Positions 33,805 through 42,338 of a stretch of 50,010 bases of DNA are shown here, in pieces. The position numbers and the translations under genes were made by a program. The stretch's first letter is position 1. Each line of letters starts with the position of its first letter. Below the pieces are notes generated by a model. That model searched no databases, was not told where the DNA came from, and saw only the letters and a program-made list of their open reading frames with translations. Source of the stretch: Phycisphaerales bacterium. GTDB taxonomy: Bacteria > Planctomycetota > Phycisphaerae > WQYP01. Location: contig WQYP01000011.1 of NCBI GenBank assembly GCA_009781185.1, forward strand, positions 1-50,010, read 5' to 3'.

Positions 33805-34722
33805 ATGCCTATTGAAATGCATAATGCCCTTTCGCTGAGCCAGGATGTGGTTGACCGCGAGGTCATCCATCCTGAAGATCGCGCTGCGTTGCAATCTCTC
33901 CGCGAATTGCCTGCCTTCGATACGCTGGTCAAGGCCCTGATGAAAAACTTCACCGAGGAGACGATTCGCGGCACCAGCCTCGCCCAAAAGATCCGCCTTG
34001 GCCCTAACCAGTTGTCCGACGTCTACAACCTCCTGCCCCCTATCTGTCGCCAATTGGACATCAAAGAACCGGAATTATACTTGGAGATGAACCCCTTCCC
34101 CAACGCCTACACGATCGGCGATACGCGAACTTTCGTCACCATTACCTCCGGCCTTCTCGAATCGCTGGAGACCGAGGAAATCCAAGCCGTTCTGGCCCAC
34201 GAGTGCGGTCATATCCGCTGCCGCCACTGTCTGTATCACACCGTGGCCGTCGCCATCAAAGGTATTGCCAAAAGCGCACTGCCCATCCCCGCTATCGCAT
34301 GGACCCCCGTCGAGTCGGCGCTCTATGCATGGTCCCGCGCCAGCGAACTCTCCGCCGACCGCATCGCCGCCATCAGCGTCGGTTACGCCAAGCCCGTCAT
34401 CAACACCATGATCCGCCTCTCCGGCGGTTCCAAGGCGATCACCGCCCGTATCAACGTTGACGAATATATGAAACAGGTCAAGGACTACACCCTCCTGCGC
34501 ACACGCGATGAAGTCAGCGACCTCCTGCAGACTTTCGCCACGGCACTGCGCACCCATCCATTCCCCGCCATCCGCGTCAAGGAAATCATTGCCTGGTGCA
34601 ACAACGCCAAGTTCCGCCGCTTCGCAAAGGCCGTGGGCTCGGTTCGCTGCACCAAGTGCGGTACCGTCCTCAAATCCACAGACCTGTTCTGTTCCAACAA
34701 AAAGTGCGGCCTTCCGGTCTAA
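33805..34722 (+). CDS. M48-family metalloprotease with C-terminal zinc ribbon
   Basis: A 305-residue protease. The catalytic motif is HECGH in VLAHECGHIRCRHCL near residue 132, and the third ligand region is SELSADRIAA near 187. The C-terminus is a zinc ribbon (CTKCGTVLKS and FCSNKKCGLPV). Unlike HtpX it has no clear N-terminal membrane helices; one moderately hydrophobic stretch lies between the motifs. GGAG precedes the ATG by 8 or so bases. A second M48 protease ends the divergent operon. Confidence 0.88.
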   Translation: MPIEMHNALSLSQDVVDREVIHPEDRAALQSLRELPAFDTLVKALMKNFTEETIRGTSLAQKIRLGPNQLSDVYNLLPPICRQLDIKEPELYLEMNPFPNAYTIGDTRTFVTITSGLLESLETEEIQAVLAHECGHIRCRHCLYHTVAVAIKGIAKSALPIPAIAWTPVESALYAWSRASELSADRIAAISVGYAKPVINTMIRLSGGSKAITARINVDEYMKQVKDYTLLRTRDEVSDLLQTFATALRTHPFPAIRVKEIIAWCNNAKFRRFAKAVGSVRCTKCGTVLKSTDLFCSNKKCGLPV

Positions 34723-34812
34723 CACAAAACTCGCAGATCACAAATCATCGTCATGCAAGATTTTACTTGTAAGTTCAGATGCTCAGTATGAAATATGAAA
34801 GGTGAACATCTC

Positions 34813-37338
34813 ATGCCCATGCAACCTGACGTCTACACGGAACGCCGAGACACTCTGGTCACCTTGCTCAAGGCAGTAATCCGCGAAGTTACGACCATCG
34901 AGTCCGAGCACACCTCGGTGGAACTCGATACTTTCATCGCCAACCGGGCTAAACTGGACAGCGTGGTGAAGAGAGTACGTGAAGACCAATTCAAGATCGT
35001 GTTGGTGGCCCGTTTCCAGGGCGGCAAGTCGACGTCCTTCAACGCGATAGCCGACGGTCGGGTGATTTCGCCGATAGGCAATTCCGCCATCAAGTGCAGC
35101 GCCGCAGTCATTCGCGCTCACCACGTCGTAGACCCTGCCGAAGTCGGTGCCTACGTCACGTTGCGCAACGACAAAAAACTCGGAGAGATGTGCCGCGAAT
35201 CTCTCGGTCGCGAGGTCCACTTGTCCGATCCCGAGGATCACGCGAAAGCGATCAAGGAACACCAGGAAAAAATCAAAAACTGGCTCAAAAATCGTGGGGA
35301 TCTTAATGAGGAGGAGCGTGAACGCCTCCTTATTTCAGGACTCGTCCTGCATTTTTATGGCAGTCCTGCGCATGCCAAGCTTCGGCTCCGGGAGCATGAA
35401 GCCGGGGTCATCCGTATGTCGCTGGATGAGGTCACCCCGTTGGTCCGTTTCCCCAAGGATTACGGGCCGCGCTATTCGGACGGCGATCCATCACAGTTCC
35501 GAGCAGAAGAGATCCTGTTTCCTTTTATCGCCGATGTCCTCTGCAAACTCCAGTCGGAAAACCTCCAATCCATCGGTGCGGCGGTCACGGACTGCCCCGG
35601 CCTTTTTGCCAGCACCTACGATACCGACACCGCTCTCACCGCCATGATCGCAGCGGATGCCGTCTGGTACCTGCTGGAAGACAAAGGCCTCGGCGAGTCC
35701 GAGGACAAGGCCATTCGTATATGTAAGAAAATATGCGGGGACCGCCTCTTCTTCACGGTCAATCTCAGGGGTAAAAAACGTAACGCCATTGATGTCATTT
35801 TCCCCTCGATTATTTCCAGTATCAAAAACATAGGCGTTGAGATGAACAGCCAGGAATTGCGTCCTTATCACGCACTGCTGGCACTTCTGACGATGCAGGG
35901 CCACGCGTTGCTGGATGGTAGCGCGGACAAATCGGTCGGGCCGTTCCTGCAAATGATGGCCAGAAATATGCAGTTCGACAGCCAAGCTCCGATCAAGGAT
36001 ATCTGGGGACTTGTGGCTGGCGAATGTCTCAACAATCTTCGCACTCCCGGGGAAGAAGAATTCAACAAGTTGCCCACGAAACTCAGCCGCGAAGGCATCG
36101 AGATTGTTCGCCGCGAATCAGACCTCAATGACATCTTGCCGGCAATCGAAAAATATGTGATTGACAAAAAATGGCGGGCCATCCTTATTGACAACGGCTC
36201 ACAGAAGGCGACCGATTTTTTGCGACAAGTGGAAAGCGACCTGATAAGCCGTGAACGCAGTGGCGAAGAGAACGTGGAGAAACGCCGTGCGGAACTGGAT
36301 GCAACCCGCAAAGCAATGACGGAATTCACCGATTTTGCCAATCAACAGTTCAGTGTACTGGAAGGGGAGGAGGGCGAGGGGATCGACAAACATTTGGCTG
36401 AGGATTTCTACAACGCCGCGATCCTCACCAAGGTGAAAGAGATTGCGGAAGATGCTTCTTATTCGATCTCCCAAAACACAAGCGTCTGGGAACTCATCAA
36501 GAAAACGTTTGTGCATGGAGGTAGTGTCAAAGACGTCATCGAACGCGAGTGCGGGGATGCGATCGAACATGCCATGCATCAGTCGTTAAAGCAAACCATC
36601 GCTGCTTGGCTAGCCGCAATTCTGAACCAACGCAACGATATCTTCCGTCTCCGCGTGGTGAAGCCTAGCGACCGCATCGCCAATGCCATTAAAAAACAAT
36701 GGAACTCTAGTGGGCTACAAAAGGAATTCAAGATGGAACATCCCACCATCTATGTTCCCAATAGCCTCGACAGCAACATGCTCGCCTCTGCCAGTCGCGA
36801 CATAGGATGCAGCACCGCGAGCGATATCGCGGAGGACGTGCTTATGACCACGATGGGGACACTGTTCACGTTCATGGTGAAGCTGGCGTTGAATGCGGTT
36901 GTGGCAGCAATTGTCGCCATATTGACGGCGGCGTGGAGGGCAGTTAAGGCATGGCTAGGCTGGGGCAGAACATCGCAGCAGGAGATCAAAGACAAGTTGA
37001 TCGAAGAACTCAGCAAAACGTTTAGAGACAAACAAGAGAGTGTAGTTTCGGATTTATCTCGCGACTTGGCCTGCTTGCGTAAGGCCTATGTCAAAACGCT
37101 ACGGCAAACCGTTGATGATCACATCCATTCGTGCAATGAGAATATCGAACAGACTGCGGCGATCCTAGACATGGATATTGAGAAACGGCGTAAGATCGCC
37201 AAAGAGTGCAGGCATATCCGTGAAAAGCATGTCGTGCCGGTTCGCACAAAGCTCGAAGAGTTCACCAACCAGACCATTGCCCTTGCGGAACAGCCCAATT
37301 CACAGACGGCGTCTGAACCCCTCGCTGCCGCCACATGA
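34813..37338 (+). CDS. Dynamin-like GTPase 2 (large)
   Basis: An 841-residue protein. Its P-loop is VARFQGGKST near residues 60-70, the G3 region is AVTDCPGLFAST near 260, and LFFTVNLRGKKRN may be the G4 region. The C-terminal half is coiled coil, and a hydrophobic double segment near 680-720 (TLFTFMVKLALNAVVAAIVA) would insert in membrane. The start at 34813 has AAAGGTGA about 8 bases upstream; an ATG six codons earlier is the alternative. Two dynamins in tandem, as here, often work as hetero-oligomers. Confidence 0.85.
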   Translation: MPMQPDVYTERRDTLVTLLKAVIREVTTIESEHTSVELDTFIANRAKLDSVVKRVREDQFKIVLVARFQGGKSTSFNAIADGRVISPIGNSAIKCSAAVIRAHHVVDPAEVGAYVTLRNDKKLGEMCRESLGREVHLSDPEDHAKAIKEHQEKIKNWLKNRGDLNEEERERLLISGLVLHFYGSPAHAKLRLREHEAGVIRMSLDEVTPLVRFPKDYGPRYSDGDPSQFRAEEILFPFIADVLCKLQSENLQSIGAAVTDCPGLFASTYDTDTALTAMIAADAVWYLLEDKGLGESEDKAIRICKKICGDRLFFTVNLRGKKRNAIDVIFPSIISSIKNIGVEMNSQELRPYHALLALLTMQGHALLDGSADKSVGPFLQMMARNMQFDSQAPIKDIWGLVAGECLNNLRTPGEEEFNKLPTKLSREGIEIVRRESDLNDILPAIEKYVIDKKWRAILIDNGSQKATDFLRQVESDLISRERSGEENVEKRRAELDATRKAMTEFTDFANQQFSVLEGEEGEGIDKHLAEDFYNAAILTKVKEIAEDASYSISQNTSVWELIKKTFVHGGSVKDVIERECGDAIEHAMHQSLKQTIAAWLAAILNQRNDIFRLRVVKPSDRIANAIKKQWNSSGLQKEFKMEHPTIYVPNSLDSNMLASASRDIGCSTASDIAEDVLMTTMGTLFTFMVKLALNAVVAAIVAILTAAWRAVKAWLGWGRTSQQEIKDKLIEELSKTFRDKQESVVSDLSRDLACLRKAYVKTLRQTVDDHIHSCNENIEQTAAILDMDIEKRRKIAKECRHIREKHVVPVRTKLEEFTNQTIALAEQPNSQTASEPLAAAT

Positions 37339-37377
37339 TGTACCACCAAGTTCGTCCCCCCTCTACATGGAATCACT

Positions 37378-38289
37378 ATGTCAAACCCCCAAAAACCCAA
37401 TGTCGCGATCACCGGCTTGTATCAAGTCGGCAAATCCACCCTGATCAACTGCCTCATGGCCGACACGCTCGCCGAGGTGGGGAACGGACTCCCCACCAGC
37501 CATTCCATCAGCCGCTTCACCATCGGTGCCCCCGAACGAGCCGTACTCCGTGACAGGAATCGGCGCGTCGCCGATATGCCCTTGGACGCTTACCGCAAAA
37601 TGCTCGTGAACAAAGAGCCGATTCCAAGGAATACCGACGCGGAGTTTGTCGTCAACCGTGATTGTCTGGCCAACATCAACCTCTGGGACACCCCCGGCCT
37701 GGACTCCACGGGGAAGAATGAGGCGGCAGACACCACATTGGCAACCAAGGCTATCGAAGATGCCGATTTTCTCATCGTTGTCGTTCCTAATGAGCAATTG
37801 AAAGAAACCACATTCACCACGATCAAGGCCCAGATTAAGACCAAGCCCTGCGCCATCGTGATGAATTGTAAGGACAGCGATCCCGAATCGGACCCCAACC
37901 GAGACGCCCGCCAGGCCATCGCTTCGCAGTTGAAGGTTGCCGGACTCCAGCCCGTTGAAATCCAAATGGGTCAGCCGGTGCTCGCCTGTAATCTGGTCTG
38001 GTACTGGTTGAGCGTGACGTCTCCCAATCCCGCCGTCAGCAAAGATGATAAGAGTATCGTCGGCATTCTTGAGGAACATCGTCGCAACATGCGACATTAC
38101 TATAGTCGCCGCCCACCTGAACCCAGCGTCGAGGAACTTCGGCGTAAGAGCCATCTCGAACCCCTGCGAGATTTCCTCCTCGGTGACGGCTGGTCCTTCC
38201 GCACCATCCCCACCATCAGCGCCCTCGATAAAGCGTTCCACGACTGGCAGCACGATCTGTTCGCCACTTTTGACTCAAACAAAAAATAA
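37378..38289 (+). CDS. Small GTPase of the dynamin/Era-like class
   Basis: A 303-residue GTPase: P-loop TGLYQVGKSTLINCL (10-24), switch HSISRFTIG, G3 LWDTPGLDSTG near 104, and a variant G4 MNCKDSD. There is no membrane segment. The C-terminal helical part ends ISALDKAFHDWQHDL. The last 80 bases are echoed at 40190-40262, showing that its 3' end was duplicated together with the downstream coiled-coil gene. Confidence 0.85.
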   Translation: MSNPQKPNVAITGLYQVGKSTLINCLMADTLAEVGNGLPTSHSISRFTIGAPERAVLRDRNRRVADMPLDAYRKMLVNKEPIPRNTDAEFVVNRDCLANINLWDTPGLDSTGKNEAADTTLATKAIEDADFLIVVVPNEQLKETTFTTIKAQIKTKPCAIVMNCKDSDPESDPNRDARQAIASQLKVAGLQPVEIQMGQPVLACNLVWYWLSVTSPNPAVSKDDKSIVGILEEHRRNMRHYYSRRPPEPSVEELRRKSHLEPLRDFLLGDGWSFRTIPTISALDKAFHDWQHDLFATFDSNKK

Positions 38290-38304
38290 AAGGAGTATCC
38301 CACA

Positions 38305-40095
38305 ATGGCAGCAAGACTTTGGCGAAGAACCGTCCTGGGAGTTGGCGAATACTGCGGGATAGAGAGATACGAGATTCAGGCCGCCGAGATGAGTGATGTC
38401 GAAGCTGCCGAATCGAGTGCCAGAAGACACACTACGAGGCTCGTCGCATCCGTGGAAAGAGATGTCGAGTCCGTAAAGAACGACGTTCGTTTGATCGAGG
38501 AATCGGTCTCAGGCCACAACGATAAACTCAAAACTGTCGAAGCCAACAAGAAAAAACTCGCCGATCTCGAAGCCTCTATCAAAAGCCAGCATGACTCTCT
38601 CACCAAGAAAATTGACGGCGGCGGTTCGCTCCAGGCGATCTTCCAGCAGGTCTCCAAGGAGCACATCGAGCGTATGGAGAAGAAGACCGATGAACTCCGC
38701 CTGCAGGGCGAAAGCCTTGTCAAATCCGTGTCGTCCACTGTCAAGAAGCAGTCCGAAGCTTTTTCGATCACCGTGCAGCAAGCCACCGCCGATGGTGAAA
38801 AAATGCGAACTGCCATCAACGCCGATGCCACCCGCATCCGCGAGGAGTGTCAGAAGAGCATTACCCACATCACCGCCCTCGCTGCTGCCACCAAGTCTCA
38901 TGTCGAACAAATTGCCACAGAAGCTACCCAGGCTATTTCCCAGGCAACAGCGAATCTGCAGCAGGAATCCACCCACATTACCGACTCGCTGGCCGACAGC
39001 GAAAAAAAGTTCACCGCCACCATCACCACCGCTACCGCCGACGCCTTCTCGCAACTGAACGCCGTCCGCGAGCAATCCATCGCCGAACTGCAACGCCAGA
39101 ACGAACTCAACCGCCAATCCGCCCAAACGCTGATCGAATGCACCGAGCGCCTTCGCGTTCAGACCGATGCAAACGAAACTCGGTTGCATGAACTTGGCCG
39201 CCAAGGCGAAGAAAAACTCGTCGCTTCGCTGGCCATCTGCGAAACAAGTTTCGCTGCCACTACCGCCGACGCCCTCTCACAACTGAATGCCGTTCGCAAA
39301 CAATCTCTCGACGAACTACAACATCAGAACGAACTCAACCGCCAATCCGTCCAAACGCTGACCGAATGTTCCGTGCGTCTCCGCGATCTGACTGACGCCA
39401 GCGAAACTCACCTGTGGGATCTTAGCCGCCAAGGCGAAGAAAAACTCGCCGCCTCGCTGTCTGATCATGAACAAAATTTCGCTACCACCACTGACAGCGC
39501 TCTCTCGCAACTGAACGCCGTCCGCGAGCAATCCATCGCCGAACTACAACGCCAGAGTGAGCTCAACAGCCAATCCGCCCAAATGCTGACCCAATGCGCC
39601 GAGCACCTCCGCGATCAGACTGACGCCGCCGAAGCTCACTTGTGGGAGCTTGGTTGCCAGGGCGAAGAAAAACTCGCCACATCGCTGGTTGACTGCGAAA
39701 AAAAAATCGCCATCACCACTGCCGACGCTCTTTTGCAACTGAACACTGCTCGTGAGCGGTCCATCGCCGAACTGCAACGCCAGAACGAGCTCAACCGCCA
39801 ATCCATTCAAACGCTGACCGAATGCACGGAGCGTCTCCGCGTTCAAACCGACGCCGCCGAAACTCGCCTGCGAGAATTTGGTTGCCAGAGCGCAGAAAAA
39901 CTCGCCGCCTCAATTGCTTTTCTCGATCAGGCCAAAGCCGTACTCGCCCAGGCGCAGGATACCGCCGACACGTTCCAGCGTTACCACGAGACTGCTCGCT
40001 GGAAAGGGGTTTTCGGGCGACTCCGCTGGCTCTTTTTTGGTGCGCCTGCACCCATGGTTCTAACCCACGATGTCCCGGTCACCGTTGATTTATAG
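38305..40095 (+). CDS. Coiled-coil repeat protein, family member 1
   Basis: A 596-residue, largely helical protein. After a short aromatic start and IQAAEMSDVEAAESSARR, a coiled coil runs to about 250, including a conserved DGGGSLQAIFQQVSKEHIER. Four tandem repeats of 76 residues follow (LNAVREQSIAELQRQNELNR pattern). The end, YHETARWKGVFGRLRWLFFG, is a conserved amphipathic or membrane-touching tail. AAAAGGAG lies before the ATG, 15 bases after the GTPase stop. It could tether or bridge membranes for the dynamins; this role is inferred. Confidence 0.8.
   Translation: MAARLWRRTVLGVGEYCGIERYEIQAAEMSDVEAAESSARRHTTRLVASVERDVESVKNDVRLIEESVSGHNDKLKTVEANKKKLADLEASIKSQHDSLTKKIDGGGSLQAIFQQVSKEHIERMEKKTDELRLQGESLVKSVSSTVKKQSEAFSITVQQATADGEKMRTAINADATRIREECQKSITHITALAAATKSHVEQIATEATQAISQATANLQQESTHITDSLADSEKKFTATITTATADAFSQLNAVREQSIAELQRQNELNRQSAQTLIECTERLRVQTDANETRLHELGRQGEEKLVASLAICETSFAATTADALSQLNAVRKQSLDELQHQNELNRQSVQTLTECSVRLRDLTDASETHLWDLSRQGEEKLAASLSDHEQNFATTTDSALSQLNAVREQSIAELQRQSELNSQSAQMLTQCAEHLRDQTDAAEAHLWELGCQGEEKLATSLVDCEKKIAITTADALLQLNTARERSIAELQRQNELNRQSIQTLTECTERLRVQTDAAETRLREFGCQSAEKLAASIAFLDQAKAVLAQAQDTADTFQRYHETARWKGVFGRLRWLFFGAPAPMVLTHDVPVTVDL
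39055..39910 (+). repeat. Four tandem 228-bp coding repeats
   Basis: Units start at 39055, 39283, 39511 and 39739, each opening with a Leu-Asn-x-x-R codon block and encoding 76 residues; the fourth is shortened where the C-terminal tail begins. The fixed 228-base period keeps frame and coiled-coil phase, pointing to unequal crossing-over as the source. Confidence 0.85.
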
Positions 40096-40118
40096 AGTAG
40101 GACGATCATGCCCCCAGG

Positions 40119-40262
40119 ATGCAAAATCGCTTCCACGACTACGAATACTTCGCCTCTGGCCCCAAGGAACTCAGGTTCGGTAACAGTTGCACCATTCCCG
40201 TGTTCTGCGACCTCAACAAAGCGTTTCACGACTGACAGCACGACTTTTTGACTTAAACAAAA
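40119..40262 (+). pseudogene. Remnant of the small GTPase gene 3' end
   Basis: The frame from 40119 reads MQNRFHDYEYFASGPKELRF and ends CTIPVFCDLNKAFHD, then a TGA at 40233-40235 where the parent GTPase has Trp in KAFHDWQHDL. The text after the stop (QHDF...) and the leader AAACAAAAAATAAAAGGAG also match the parent locus at 38199-38300. This is a decayed duplicate left between coiled-coil genes 1 and 2. An AGGACGATCATG start cassette at 40099 in another frame opens a 48-residue ORF, not considered real. Confidence 0.75.
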
Positions 40263-40282
40263 AATAAAAGGAGTTTCCCACA

Positions 40283-41356
40283 ATGGCAGAAACAATCACC
40301 ATGTACAATGGTTGGACGAGCAAATACTGCGTTATGTCCAGTAGTTCGATTGAAGCCGCCGAAATGTTCGATGTTCGGAATGCACGAGATGAGGCCAAAA
40401 AGCATGCCACATTGCTCGTCGAATCCGTGGAGAGAGACGTTGATTCCATGAAGCAAGACGTTCGTTTGCTTGAAAGTTCGGTTTCAGACCACAGCAGTAC
40501 GCTCGGAACAATCAGCTCCGCTGTTGAAAACAACAAGACAAATCTCGCCGCTCTCAAGACCAAAATTGACGGCGGCGGTCCACTCCAGGCAATCTTCCTG
40601 CAGGTCTCCAAGGATCACATCGAGCGCATTGAGAAGAAGACCGTCGAACTCCGTCAGCAAGGCGAAAGCCTCATCAAATCCGCATCGACCATCCAGGCAA
40701 CCATCAAGCAGCAGTCCGAAGCATTTTCGACCACCTTGCAGCAAGCCACCGCTGACAACGAGAAAACGCGCAACGTCGCCGCCCGTGCCCGCGAGGAGTG
40801 CCAGAAGAGCGTGACCTATGTCACTGCCCTCAACGACCAAATCGAAAACACCGCCGCGAAAGCTGCCCAAGCTATTTCCCAGGCGACTGCGAGTCTGGAA
40901 CAAAACTCCGCCCGCATCACAGCCTCGCTGGCCGATCGCGAAAAAAAGTTCGTCACCACCATCGCCGACGTCTTCTCGAAACTGAACGCCGTCCGCGAGC
41001 AATCCATCGCTGAATTGCAACGCCAGAACGAACTCAGCCGCCAATCCGCCCAAACGCTGACCGAATGCACCGAGCGCCTCCGTGCTCAGACCAACGCCGC
41101 CGAAACTCGCCTGCGAGAACTGAGTCGTCAAGGCGAAGAAAAACACGTCGCTTCGATCGCGCTGCTCGATCAGGCCAAGGCCGCACTCGCCCAAGCGCAG
41201 GAGGCCGCCGACATGTTCCAACGCTACCACGAAACAGCCCGCTGGAAAGGATTTTTCGGGCGACTCCGCTGGCTCTTTTGGGGTGCGCCTGCACCCGTGA
41301 CGCCATGTCCCGTTGCAGCCCCATCGCCGGTGACATCTTCAATATCTGATTCATAG
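40283..41356 (+). CDS. Coiled-coil protein, family member 2
   Basis: A 357-residue paralogue of member 1: same start plan (IEAAEMFDVRNARDEAKKHA), the DGGGPLQAIFLQVSKDHIER block, one copy of the 76-residue repeat instead of four, and the same tail (YHETARWKGFFGRLRWLFWG). Its leader, with AAAAGGAG, is a near copy of the one before member 1. It differs mainly by repeat number. Confidence 0.8.
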   Translation: MAETITMYNGWTSKYCVMSSSSIEAAEMFDVRNARDEAKKHATLLVESVERDVDSMKQDVRLLESSVSDHSSTLGTISSAVENNKTNLAALKTKIDGGGPLQAIFLQVSKDHIERIEKKTVELRQQGESLIKSASTIQATIKQQSEAFSTTLQQATADNEKTRNVAARAREECQKSVTYVTALNDQIENTAAKAAQAISQATASLEQNSARITASLADREKKFVTTIADVFSKLNAVREQSIAELQRQNELSRQSAQTLTECTERLRAQTNAAETRLRELSRQGEEKHVASIALLDQAKAALAQAQEAADMFQRYHETARWKGFFGRLRWLFWGAPAPVTPCPVAAPSPVTSSISDS

Positions 41357-41443
41357 ATAGGACGATCATGACGAGAGGGCACGAATGTCCGACACACGAC
41401 ATTTTAGCCCAAAAAACGTTCCGTTTTACTTTCGGAGGATAGA

Positions 41444-41671
41444 ATGGCAGTTCTCAAGTGTCCGTATTGCGGCGAGGCAAGACATGTTCAAGTTTCGTTC
41501 ACTAGATACAATATTAAAAATACTGAGGGCTGGTTCCAGACGGGCTTGGTCGGTGTCGTTTTTGGAATTGCCTGTGATGTAGCTATTGTATTGAGATTAG
41601 TTGTTGCGCCTTGGAAATGTTGCGAATGTAAACGCATCTATCTGCGATGGTTTGGCTTTTACCTCGGCTAA
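41444..41671 (+). CDS. Small zinc-ribbon membrane protein
   Basis: A 75-residue protein: CPYC near the start, one membrane segment (WFQTGLVGVVFGIACDVAIV), then CCEC close to the C-terminus. GGAGG lies about 6 bases before the ATG. The paired knuckles on either side of the hydrophobic part could form one zinc site if the segment is a hairpin. The role is unknown. Confidence 0.7.
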   Translation: MAVLKCPYCGEARHVQVSFTRYNIKNTEGWFQTGLVGVVFGIACDVAIVLRLVVAPWKCCECKRIYLRWFGFYLG

Positions 41672-41697
41672 TATAAAAACAAAAGGAACTTACCACT

Positions 41698-42207
41698 ATG
41701 GCAGCAATAATCACGTTAAACCACCACCCTCTCTTCTTTGGAGGCGGCTACTGCACCATGCACCCCAATAATATTCAAGCGGCCGAAATGAGCGATGTCA
41801 GGAGAGCACAGGATGATGCAAAAGACTACGCCAAGCATCTCTTCGAATCCATGAATAGTGTCATTCGTCAGCACGAACACTATCTCAAAGTCAACGAGGA
41901 AAACATGAAATGCTTCGCGAGAGAATACCGCGACGCTCTCGCACACCACCACAAGTTTATCTCCGAGACAATTAACGCGAGCGATCAACGTCAGGATGCC
42001 TTCCAGAAGATACACGATGAGCATTTCAAGCGAATCCAGAACGAGAACGAGAAGTTGCAAAAACAGTGCGAAGGTCTCCTCCAATCCGCCCAGGCCATCC
42101 TCAGTAAAAACGAATCTATCCAAGCTACCATTCAGTAGCAATCCGAAGCCTTTTTCGCTGAATGCGCCGCCATGCGATCCCTCTTGCAGCAAGCCGCCGC
42201 CAAATGA
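41698..42207 (+). pseudogene. Coiled-coil protein, family member 3, interrupted by an amber codon
   Basis: The frame begins like the other two members (MAAI..., NIQAAEMSDVRRAQDDAKDY) and continues as coiled coil for 146 residues to a TAG at 42136-42138. Translation past the stop gives QSEAFFAECAAMRSLLQQAA and ends at a TGA at 42205-42207. Member 2 has the same text uninterrupted (IQATIKQQSEAFSTTLQQAT). So the stop is a substitution in a conserved Gln/Lys-Gln-Gln stretch. The 76-residue repeat and C-terminal tail are missing. It may be expressed as a 146-residue product or be decaying. Confidence 0.7.
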
Positions 42208-42338
42208 TGCACTACCGCGCTCGTCCCCTATCCGAGCTTTTCAGTGGCGCAGTCGAGTGATTCCACCCACGACGTTCCATTCACCATTTCGTCGAAGCGC
42301 CCCCCACTCCCATCCGGCCAATCACAGAAAGGACGATC

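Noticed and set aside
39055..39910. CRISPR-like regular repeat
   Set aside because: The 228-base period is in frame and encodes a coiled-coil unit, with no short repeats and spacers.
40108..40254. 48-residue ORF from an AGGACGATCATG start
   Set aside because: It is Thr/Ser-rich, matches no paralogue, and overlaps the GTPase remnant, whose other frame carries the homology.
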